Shown one piece after another: positions 26,437 through 34,584 of a stretch of 64,000 bases of DNA; within the stretch, counting starts at the first letter, position 1; each line of letters starts with the position of its first letter. Location: the NCBI RefSeq assembly GCF_025264645.1, contig NZ_CP073696.1:1240001-1304000 (forward strand). The letters run 5' to 3'. A model generated the notes under the pieces. It was not told the DNA's origin, searched no databases, and saw nothing but the letters and a program-made list of their open reading frames with translations. The stretch comes from Edaphobacter lichenicola (lineage in GTDB: Bacteria > Acidobacteriota > Terriglobia > Terriglobales > Acidobacteriaceae). The position numbers and the translations under genes are program-made.

Positions 26437-26619
26437 ATGAATTGGAGGTACCTCGTGAAAGCTTTGAAGTTATTTGGACTTGCTATTGTCGTTGTTTTGT
26501 TTAGCACACTCGCATTGCCTGCATCTGCGCAGGTTGTAGTCAGGGTAGGTCAGGATCATCCGCATCATTACCATCACCGATATCATCACCACCACCACTA
26601 CCAGCACAACTACCGCTAA
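26437..26619 (+). CDS. Small secreted His/Tyr-rich peptide
   Basis: 60 residues from ATG 26437, or 54 from GTG 26455. GGAGG at 26443-26447 sits 7 bases before the GTG, which favours the shorter form; the ATG has AGGA upstream. A clear signal peptide (about residues 7-31, LALPASAQ) leaves a mature peptide of about 28 residues whose end is almost all His, Tyr and Arg (HHYHHRYHHHHHYQHNYR). This could bind Zn2+, Ni2+ or Cu2+ in the periplasm, but no family is recognised. The nearby terminator supports a real transcript. Confidence 0.65.
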   Translation: MNWRYLVKALKLFGLAIVVVLFSTLALPASAQVVVRVGQDHPHHYHHRYHHHHHYQHNYR

Positions 26620-26630
26620 ACGCAAACACC

Positions 26631-26673
26631 GCCCTGCTGCTCTCAGTCTTCTGAGGACACCAGGGCTTTTTTT
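26631..26673 (+). terminator. Terminator after the His-rich peptide gene
   Basis: GCCCTG (26631-26636) pairs with CAGGGC (26661-26666), with an inner CTCAG/CTGAG stem around TCTT, then seven T (26667-26673). It begins 11 bases after the stop codon. Confidence 0.8.
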
Positions 26674-26996
26674 CGTTAAGAAGTGACGTCAGAGTTCACC
26701 ACGTTAGGGTGCTTCCGAGCATTCATCGCAACAAGTCCACAAATGTAGCGCACTGAACCATCGGAATGCTTGAAAACAAACTTTGCTGTCGATAGATCAG
26801 TACGACCTTAGAACTCACAGTTTGGGTTCATCTGTTGACATGGCAGGCGTGCATGGTGAGCTCGATTTCGAGACAGGATAATCTGGGATCGTAGTGCCAA
26901 CGACAATCACATGCAGCAAACGCTGCTCATGTGACCCAATTGTGACCCACCAGAATCGTGCTCTATTGGATATCGGGATCTAAGTGATTGATTTGA
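26674..26996. other. Intergenic stretch between the small peptide terminator and tRNA-Lys
   Basis: No gene is supported. A stop-free minus-strand stretch of about 45 codons (about 26681-26806, reading ...KHSDGSVRYICGLVAMNA...) has no start codon with a ribosome-binding site and may be a gene remnant. Composition is A/T-richer than flanking genes. Confidence 0.4.
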
Positions 26997-27072
26997 TGGT
27001 GAGAGCGCTGGGGCTCGAACCCAGGACCAACGCCTTAAAAGGGCGATGCTCTACCAACTGAGCTACGCTCTC
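26997..27072 (-). tRNA. tRNA-Lys(TTT)
   Basis: Complete cloverleaf on the minus strand. The acceptor stem GAGAGCG pairs with CGCTCTC, the D arm is GCTCAGTTGGTAGAGC, and the anticodon loop CTTTTAA carries TTT. The T arm CTGGG-TTCGAGC-CCCAG is intact. The 3' CCA is encoded (26997-26999), with A as discriminator at 27000. It reads AAA/AAG lysine codons. Confidence 0.97.
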
Positions 27073-27496
27073 AGACCACACTACCAAGTTAGCACATTTG
27101 CACCGCTGTATTTTCCTCTCAACCACCGGCAATGCAAGCTGTTACCGCTAATTTTAATCTGCTCTTGGGGATCTATCGGAACAAACGGTATCTTCTCACG
27201 ATACGCTGAATAAAATTTGCAGTTGGAGACGGGTGGGGGCGGCACAGTGAGTTCGTTTGGCAGCACCTGATAAGGTGCCATTTTGGGACGAATTGCAGCA
27301 GCAGCATTTACGCTTCAATCCCGCATTATCATTGGTTTATCACACTTAAGTCGCACAACGGATTCATTGACTTGAGGAAACGCCCACAGTAGCCTCAGGC
27401 TGTTGCATGACAACAGGTGCAATCACTTCTTTGAGCTGGCAGCGAACCGGCGCAGTTCAACCAACACAATGTGTTAGATGTATAGGAATACGAACT
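27073..27496. other. Upstream region of the cellulose operon
   Basis: No gene is supported. Contains tRNA 5' flanking sequence and, near the bcsQ-like start, the 13-base palindrome AACACAATGTGTT (27463-27475), 22 bases before the chosen ATG. Confidence 0.45.
27463..27475 (+). promoter_or_regulatory. Palindrome upstream of the bcsQ-like gene
   Basis: AACACA-A-TGTGTT is a perfect inverted repeat of 6-base arms ending 21 bases before the ATG at 27497. It could be an operator for a dimeric regulator. No family consensus is matched. Confidence 0.3.
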
Positions 27497-29836
27497 ATGG
27501 ACTCACGCGGCACGGACAAGATCGCCGACAAGATCGATGATCTTGCGGCAACCGAGACCCCTGAAGATGTTGCCGTCCTTTACTCATGGGCGAACCTTCA
27601 TGGAGCGAAGTATCGCGACTTTTCCGCCTCACGTAGAGAGTACCGTGCGCAACTAAGACACCGCGCCGCACAGCAGGTTCGTGAACAGGCCTTGCTGGCG
27701 CAGGCCGAAGCAGAAGCCGCGGCTGCAGCAGCAGACTCAGCAGCTCGCCATGCATCGCTGGCAGCCCGTACTCATCAGGCCGAGGACGAGGACTCATCCA
27801 TGCGGCGCGCTCTGCGCGAGGCCGAAGACGCAGCCCGTACCGCGGCAGCCGAGCGCGTCGAAGCCGCTCGTCGAGCTGAGATCGCCGCCGTCGCCGAGGC
27901 GGCCGCTCGCCGCGAAGAGCGAGAGATAGCCGAGGCCCATGCCTCAGCACAGAGACAGGCAGCGCGCTACGCGGATTCAGAGATACGGCGCAGAGCAGCG
28001 ACAGGCGCTGAGCACAACTTTGCCGTTCCCGGCAAGATCTCCGACCCCTACACGGTTCGCTCCAACTCCTCTCATCAACCGGGACCCACAAACGAACCGA
28101 CGCAGTTGGGACAGACTACGTCTCCAAGCGAACTTCGCTCGACTGAATATCAGGATCGCCGCGAGCATCCTGTATCTTTTTCAGAGCCGATGGAGCGACG
28201 CGTCGCGGCACACCAGCCGACGAACACAAGACGCCCCCAGGGCTATCGTCCTGACGACGCCTCAGGCGTCCGTCAGATCTACCGTAGTCCCGACGACTCT
28301 GTTCAAGCCGAGTACACTACATCTGATCCGACACGACAATTTGCTCCAAAGCAAAACCCAGCTGCACCTGTATCACTTACATCCCAGGACATGAAAACCA
28401 CACCCGAACAGATCGTTCCCTTACCACGTACACCTTCGAATCCGAACGAAGGCAACTCTCCGCTTATGGGGCAACGTCGTACCGATCCCCAGCCTCATGC
28501 GGCGTCTTCGCCACCTCAGGCCGAGACCTCTCCTACGCAGACCGCAACTAATTTTGGGACCTGGCCTCCCACATCCGGCAATTATCCCCAGGCCGCCACC
28601 GATGACACCCGCAATTCTGTTCGGGAGTCACCAGTGAGCGTGTCGTCGCCGAGGCCACCTGCACCAAGACAATCGGGAATTTCGCGCTCCGTACCGCTCT
28701 CTGCTTCTGCTTCGACCCGGCCCGTCTCGCCTTTTTCCCAGGCGTTGGTGCCGTCCGACTCCACACGTGGTCGACGTGCCCAGGATGACTTCGACTATCA
28801 GCAGTCCAGCAGTCTGCTCGAATCTCCGCGCAGAAACGCTCCGGAGCATGCACCTGAACCTACACCTGCGGGCCCGGCGTGGCTTTATGCGCCTCCCGCG
28901 CCGCCGGTTCAGCCGAAGCCGATCGTCTCGTCGGCACCGCAGGCCCAGTCTTCCGTCGCCGATACCCTTCAGCACTCCCGTGAGCGCGTAGCTGCGCGCT
29001 GGTTTGCGCTCAAAGGCGTCTTCGAACAACCCGGCCAGGAACTACCCGAAGCAGCACCAGTGCGCCAAAAAGAGACCCGCACACCGGTCCTCGCCGTCTT
29101 CTCCCTCGCTGGCGGTGTCGGCAAAACCAGTCTCGTCGCAACAGTCGGTCGCGCTCTCTCCTCGATGGGAGAGAAGGTTCTCCTCACGGATACAACCTCC
29201 CATGGTCTGTTGCCGTTCTACTTTGGTGCCAGCGAACTTCGGCAGGGAACGGTCCGCACCTTCTCGCCGCCCAGCGGTAGCACCGACGCGCCCATCTATC
29301 TCGTCAGCTACGAAGTGGATCAGAAAGCCTCCGACGAGGCTGCCCAGGAGCTTCTCGCAGAAGAGATCATCAACAACGGCCGGGGCGCACACCGCATTCT
29401 GCTCGACCTCACCGTAGGGTCAAGCTGGATCGTCCGCCGCATGTCCCGCATGAACCCTACCATCCTGGTTCCGGTTGCCCCCGACATGAACTCGGTGATC
29501 AGCCTTCAGACGGTTGAAAAGTTCTTCAGCGGTGTCAACGATGGCGACGGCCGCCCGCTTCAACCCTTCTACGTCCTCAACCAATTTGATACGTCGCTCC
29601 CGCTGCACCTCGATGTCCGCGAGGTGATGCGCCGTCAGCTTGGCGACCGATTGCTGCCGTTCGTCATTCGCCGCGCTCCCGCTGTCAGCGAAGCCCTCGC
29701 CGAGGGCATGACAGTGGTTGACTATGCGCCCGACGCGCCCGTAGCCGAAGACTACCTCAACCTGGCGACCTGGCTCCGCACAGTCGCAGCACCGGCCACA
29801 GCCGGCTTCCGTAACGTTCGCTGGAGCGAACGATGA
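27497..29836 (+). CDS. bcsQ: BcsQ-like ParA/MinD ATPase with a BcsR-like N-terminus and long disordered linker
   Basis: 779 residues from the ATG at 27497. A start 90 bases upstream reads into non-family sequence. Residues about 22-60 (DVAVLYSWANLHGAKYRDFS) resemble, from recall, the small BcsR protein that binds BcsQ in enterobacteria. An Ala/Glu/Arg-rich coiled coil follows (about 60-175), then some 350 Pro/Ser/Thr/Gln-rich, probably disordered residues, then the P-loop domain from about 530. Walker A is SLAGGVGKTS near residue 538. The signature lysine of MinD-type KGG is Ala, as in some BcsQ proteins. BcsQ supports cellulose synthase assembly at the inner membrane. It overlaps bcsAB by 4 bases. 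Confidence 0.8.
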   Translation: MDSRGTDKIADKIDDLAATETPEDVAVLYSWANLHGAKYRDFSASRREYRAQLRHRAAQQVREQALLAQAEAEAAAAAADSAARHASLAARTHQAEDEDSSMRRALREAEDAARTAAAERVEAARRAEIAAVAEAAARREEREIAEAHASAQRQAARYADSEIRRRAATGAEHNFAVPGKISDPYTVRSNSSHQPGPTNEPTQLGQTTSPSELRSTEYQDRREHPVSFSEPMERRVAAHQPTNTRRPQGYRPDDASGVRQIYRSPDDSVQAEYTTSDPTRQFAPKQNPAAPVSLTSQDMKTTPEQIVPLPRTPSNPNEGNSPLMGQRRTDPQPHAASSPPQAETSPTQTATNFGTWPPTSGNYPQAATDDTRNSVRESPVSVSSPRPPAPRQSGISRSVPLSASASTRPVSPFSQALVPSDSTRGRRAQDDFDYQQSSSLLESPRRNAPEHAPEPTPAGPAWLYAPPAPPVQPKPIVSSAPQAQSSVADTLQHSRERVAARWFALKGVFEQPGQELPEAAPVRQKETRTPVLAVFSLAGGVGKTSLVATVGRALSSMGEKVLLTDTTSHGLLPFYFGASELRQGTVRTFSPPSGSTDAPIYLVSYEVDQKASDEAAQELLAEEIINNGRGAHRILLDLTVGSSWIVRRMSRMNPTILVPVAPDMNSVISLQTVEKFFSGVNDGDGRPLQPFYVLNQFDTSLPLHLDVREVMRRQLGDRLLPFVIRRAPAVSEALAEGMTVVDYAPDAPVAEDYLNLATWLRTVAAPATAGFRNVRWSER

Positions 29837-32800
29837 TTTGGTCGCACCTATCCTCTCAATTTGAGTCAGGTGACCATCTCTTCTTCAAAGTTATTCGCTT
29901 TATCCTCCTGAGCAGCGGAATCGCCCTTCTGGGCCTCACCGGTATCCTGGAGCTCACCTGGCCGCAACAGATCGTGCTGGGGATCCTCACAATTGCACTC
30001 ATCATCTGGCTCGACCGCAGCTCGAGTTCCTATCTCGTCACGCTGACCCTCATGCTGGTCTCCATCTTCTCTACCTTTCGCTACGGGTACTGGAGAATCC
30101 ATACCACTGCCAGATTTCTTTTAGATCCCGGTTCGGTCTGGAGCGTGCTCGACGGCTTTTTTATCGTGCTCCTGCTCCTGGCCGAGACCTACGCCTTCGT
30201 TATTCTCTTTCTGGGCTACCTCCAGACGCTTTGGCCGTTGCGTCGCACACCGGTGCCGCTACCTGAGCGCCCGGAACAGTGGCCCGCAATCGATCTCCTC
30301 ATCCCGACCTACAACGAGCCGCTCAACATCGTGAAATATACCGCGCTCGCCGCGATGAACATCGACTGGCCCGCCGACAAATTAAAGGTGTACCTCCTCG
30401 ACGACGGCAAGCGGGAAGAGTTCCGCAGCTTCGCGGAGGAGGCCGGTATCGGCTACATGACGCGCGACGACAATCGTTACGCCAAAGCCGGCAACATCAA
30501 TCGCGCACTCACCCAGCTCAACTCACCCTACGTCGCCATCTTCGATTGCGATCACGTTCCCACCCGCAGTTTTATGCAGGTCACCATGGGATGGTTTCTG
30601 CGCGACAGCAAGCTGGGCATGCTCCAGACGCCGCACCACTTCTACTCCCCCGATCCCTTCGAGCGTAACCTCAACCAGTTTCGGCAGATTCCCAACGAAG
30701 GTGAGCTGTTCAACGGCATCGTCCAGGATGGAAATGACTTCTGGAACGCTACCTTTTTCTGCGGCTCCTGCGCCGTTCTCAGGCGCAGCGCGCTCGATGA
30801 GATTGGCGGCATCGCCGTCGAGACAGTAACCGAAGACGCTCACACTTCGCTGCGTATGCAGATGAATGGCTGGAACACTGCTTACATCAACATCCCGCAG
30901 GCAGCTGGTCTCGCGACCGAACGATTAAGTGGACACGTGAAGCAGCGCATCCGCTGGGCACGCGGAATGGTACAGATTCTGCGCACGGACAATCCACTCT
31001 TCGCCAAGGGATTAAATCTTGCGCAGCGTCTCTGCTACTTCAACGCAATGACGCACTTTCTCTACGCGCTGCCTCGTCTGATCTTCCTAACTGCACCGCT
31101 CATCTATCTCATCTTTCATCGTGTCAACATACCCGGCTATTGGGCTGCGATTCTTGCGTACGCGCTTCCTCATCTGCTTCTCTCAACCATCACGAACTCT
31201 CGCATCCAGGGCCAGCACCGCCACTCTTTCTGGAACGAGATCTATGAAACCGTACTCGCACCGTACATCTTTTTCCCCACGTTGCTCGCGCTGATCAGCC
31301 CAAAGTTCGGCAGGTTCGATGTGACCGCAAAAGGCGGTGTGATCCCTCGACGCTTCTTCGACGCACGCATCGCACAGCCGTTCCTCGTCATGATCGCGAT
31401 CAACGTCGCAGGTATGCTTTGCGCCATTCCAAGGCTCTTTCAACTCCCTGGAGCCGGAAGAACCTGGCCATTGAACGTGCCCGCAGCAATGTATCACGGC
31501 AGCCACACTGGCACCATCGTGATGAACCTGATCTGGGCCACCTTCAACCTCATCATCCTTATCGTGGCTACTTCAGTCGCGTGGGAGAGCCGACAGCGCA
31601 GGCAGACAGTGCGCCTTCCGATGACCGTGCCCGCCGACGTTCAGTTGGCCAACAAAAGCATCGTCCATGGCGTCACCGCGGATATGTCCACAGGCGGCGT
31701 TAAAGTTCGCATGGAACGTCACTGCACTGCCAGTTCGGGCGATTCCATCAGACTGACTCTTCCGGCTCTCGATGGAAACGTCAGCTTGCCAGCCACATTG
31801 GTTGGCATAAACGGCAACGTAATTCGTGCACAATTCGATCCGCTCACCCTGCAGGAAGAAGAGGCGCTCGCCACAGTCCTCTACTCCCGTGCCGACACTT
31901 GGCTCGGATGGGGCGAAACCCGCGAGGCCGACAGGCCGCTAACCAGCCTGCGACGCATCGTGCGACTCGCACTTCGTAACTTTGGACAGGCAGTAAAAAG
32001 TCTGGCGAAATCAAATCATTCTTCTGCGCCTGAAGGGAAGTTGGTCGCCAGTATCGCTCCTCTTCTCCTGGTGGTAGCTCTCTTCGGTGTCCGCTCGTCA
32101 GCAGCCGAGGTCCGCTTCGTGCATACCGCACAGGCTACCGATCAGGCCGCCAGCCAGACGAGCGACCAGGTCAAATCTGCACCGGAGCCGCCAGCTCAAA
32201 AGCCTGTACCTCCAGCAACAACCCCTCCAACCCCTCCATCAACCCCATCCATCTTTCATAGCTCGCTCAAAACAGTGATTCCACCAAGCGCCCTGCCAGT
32301 TCCCGGAACATTCGACAACGTGATCGCTCTGTCCGACATCGGGGTACATGAACCCATCACGATGCGGGGAGTGGATGCCTACAACAAGGCCCACTTTTCG
32401 TTGCCTCAAACGGAAACCGTCAAAACAGCGACGTTGCATCTTCGCTACAGCTTCTCTCCTGCGCTGATTCCATCTCTCAGCCATCTCAAGGTAAGCCTGA
32501 ACGGCAAACTATTGGCAACACTTCCCGTCGCGTCACCACCAGACGAAGTTGTCGGGCATGGTCTTCAGCCAGTCGCAAAAAGCATCGACAGTGCTAACAG
32601 CACATTGCGTGAATCGACGATAACCCTGCCTGCCGAGATACTGGTTCGCAGTAACGAACTCACCTTCGAGTTCATTGGCCACTACGCCGCAAAGTGCGAA
32701 GATCCGTCCCACTCCACGCTCTGGGCTCATGTTGACAATAGCTCGACGATCGAACTCACCGGTACCCTGAACCCTCTGCAAAATAACCTGAAGATCCTGC

Positions 32801-34446
32801 CGTCACCCTTCTACGATTCTCTGGTCGATCTCCATCCGGTAATTCCCATCGTCTTCCTCGGTCAGCCATCCCCGAAGACTCTTCAGGCCGCAGGCATTGT
32901 GGCATCGTGGTTCGGTATCCTCGCGGACTCGCGCCCCATACAGTTTTCCGTGTCCCTGGGGTCGATCCCCGCCGGCAATGCGATCGTTCTCGCTGAAAGT
33001 GGCGCAAGCCTCCCTGCATCGCTCCAGATGAGCACACCCTCCGGACCCACCATTGCCATGCGAACGAACCCGTCTGATCCCTATGCCAAGGTCCTCGTAC
33101 TTGCCGGAGACTCTTCGGACGATCTCGTGACCGCAGCCATGGCTCTCACATTGCAGCGCGATCTCTTCGAAGGCGATCAAATCCGTGTTCCTTCCATCCA
33201 ATTACCCGCCGCGCGAGAGCCCGACGATGCTCCGCGCTGGCTGAGCACGGAGAAGATCACCCGCTTCGGTGACATCACCCAAACCACCAGCTTCGAGACC
33301 GACGGTTCAAACCCGATCGCCGTGTACATGCGCCTCCCGCCCGATCTCTACTACGGCGCGCGACAGGATCTACCGCTCCACCTCGGCTATCGTTACAACG
33401 GAGTTTCGCTCTCGAACGAAAGCTCGTTACAGGTCTCGATGAACGACTCCTTTGTCGGCTCGACAGTCTTGGCGCAAACGGACAAAACATCCACAGTTAT
33501 CCCGGTGCCTATCTCCGACATGCGCCCCTTCTCAAACTCCACGCTGATGCGCTTCCTCTTTCTGATGGCCCAAAAAGCAGAGTGCAATGACGCAGCCTCC
33601 GCCAGCAATCAGAAGGGCGCCATCCTCAAAGACTCCTATCTCGACATCCAGGGAATTCCTCACTGGGCTGTCCTGCCCAACCTTGAGATCTTCGCCAACG
33701 CTGGCTACCCCTTTACACGCAAAGCCGACCTCGCCGACACTGCCGTTGTGATGCCCGACAACGCCGGCCCCGCGGAGATCGAGATCTTCCTCACTCTAAT
33801 GGGACACTTCGGTGCACAAACTGGTTACCCAGTGCTCCGTCTTACTGTCACCGACTCCGACGGCATGAAGTCCGACAGCCTCCGAGACTATCTCGTGCTC
33901 GGGACGGTCGACGATCAACCCGCGATCGGTCGGCTCAATCCGTCGCTCCCCGTCGGCGTAGACGGCAGCGGCCTCCATATTCAAGACACTCAGGGGTTCT
34001 TTGCACAACTGCAGCACGCATGGTGGAAGGTCCGCAGCTCGGATCGCATCCAGTCCGGCCAACTCGAGACCGCAGGCGGCCTTCCCGACGCCCTCATCGA
34101 AGGCATTGAATGGCCCAAGGGATCCAACCGCTCTGTCGTCGTCGTCGCTCTACGCGACAAAGATGTCATCCCCAACTTTTTATCTGTCTTTCTCAAAACA
34201 TCCCAGTCTTCTGACGTCTCCCAGTCCGTAAGCGTCCTGCATGGATCCCGCTTCGTCTCGTACCGGATCGGCAATGACGTCTACCGCGTCGGTTCGCTCT
34301 CGCTGTGGGTCAAGCTGAATATGCTCTTCTCGGAGTATCAATGGTTGATGGTCATCTCGACCATTGCCTCCTGCTTCATTCTCGCCGTCATCCTTCGTTC
34401 TGCCCTGCGTCGGAAGGCACGAGTCCGGTTGCAAGGGAACTACTAG
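29833..34446 (+). CDS. bcsAB: Cellulose synthase fused subunits BcsA-BcsB
   Basis: 1537 residues. BcsA part (1 to about 735): N-terminal membrane helices, then a GT2 domain with Asp190/191 (LLDDG), DCD 238-240, TED 333-335 and the QRIRW motif 371-375, further helices, and a PilZ domain with R590-x3-R594 and D617-x-S-x2-G622 that binds c-di-GMP. A helix at about 738-750 crosses to the periplasm and leads through a Pro/Thr linker into BcsB (about 800-1510), ending with one anchor helix and a basic tail. It polymerises UDP-glucose to beta-1,4-glucan and exports it across the inner membrane. Fused BcsAB is known in Komagataeibacter. The start overlaps bcsQ. Confidence 0.93.
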   Translation: MIWSHLSSQFESGDHLFFKVIRFILLSSGIALLGLTGILELTWPQQIVLGILTIALIIWLDRSSSSYLVTLTLMLVSIFSTFRYGYWRIHTTARFLLDPGSVWSVLDGFFIVLLLLAETYAFVILFLGYLQTLWPLRRTPVPLPERPEQWPAIDLLIPTYNEPLNIVKYTALAAMNIDWPADKLKVYLLDDGKREEFRSFAEEAGIGYMTRDDNRYAKAGNINRALTQLNSPYVAIFDCDHVPTRSFMQVTMGWFLRDSKLGMLQTPHHFYSPDPFERNLNQFRQIPNEGELFNGIVQDGNDFWNATFFCGSCAVLRRSALDEIGGIAVETVTEDAHTSLRMQMNGWNTAYINIPQAAGLATERLSGHVKQRIRWARGMVQILRTDNPLFAKGLNLAQRLCYFNAMTHFLYALPRLIFLTAPLIYLIFHRVNIPGYWAAILAYALPHLLLSTITNSRIQGQHRHSFWNEIYETVLAPYIFFPTLLALISPKFGRFDVTAKGGVIPRRFFDARIAQPFLVMIAINVAGMLCAIPRLFQLPGAGRTWPLNVPAAMYHGSHTGTIVMNLIWATFNLIILIVATSVAWESRQRRQTVRLPMTVPADVQLANKSIVHGVTADMSTGGVKVRMERHCTASSGDSIRLTLPALDGNVSLPATLVGINGNVIRAQFDPLTLQEEEALATVLYSRADTWLGWGETREADRPLTSLRRIVRLALRNFGQAVKSLAKSNHSSAPEGKLVASIAPLLLVVALFGVRSSAAEVRFVHTAQATDQAASQTSDQVKSAPEPPAQKPVPPATTPPTPPSTPSIFHSSLKTVIPPSALPVPGTFDNVIALSDIGVHEPITMRGVDAYNKAHFSLPQTETVKTATLHLRYSFSPALIPSLSHLKVSLNGKLLATLPVASPPDEVVGHGLQPVAKSIDSANSTLRESTITLPAEILVRSNELTFEFIGHYAAKCEDPSHSTLWAHVDNSSTIELTGTLNPLQNNLKILPSPFYDSLVDLHPVIPIVFLGQPSPKTLQAAGIVASWFGILADSRPIQFSVSLGSIPAGNAIVLAESGASLPASLQMSTPSGPTIAMRTNPSDPYAKVLVLAGDSSDDLVTAAMALTLQRDLFEGDQIRVPSIQLPAAREPDDAPRWLSTEKITRFGDITQTTSFETDGSNPIAVYMRLPPDLYYGARQDLPLHLGYRYNGVSLSNESSLQVSMNDSFVGSTVLAQTDKTSTVIPVPISDMRPFSNSTLMRFLFLMAQKAECNDAASASNQKGAILKDSYLDIQGIPHWAVLPNLEIFANAGYPFTRKADLADTAVVMPDNAGPAEIEIFLTLMGHFGAQTGYPVLRLTVTDSDGMKSDSLRDYLVLGTVDDQPAIGRLNPSLPVGVDGSGLHIQDTQGFFAQLQHAWWKVRSSDRIQSGQLETAGGLPDALIEGIEWPKGSNRSVVVVALRDKDVIPNFLSVFLKTSQSSDVSQSVSVLHGSRFVSYRIGNDVYRVGSLSLWVKLNMLFSEYQWLMVISTIASCFILAVILRSALRRKARVRLQGNY

Positions 34447-34584
34447 CATGACCCATTTGGTGGATCGCACCTTAGCTTATTCCCTTGAAATGCGGCCGCT
34501 TCCCACGTATAACTCTCCAACATATACAACCTTCCAATCAGACTCTTGCGGTGTCATAGCAAGAAAATAGATATCAAAGACCTC

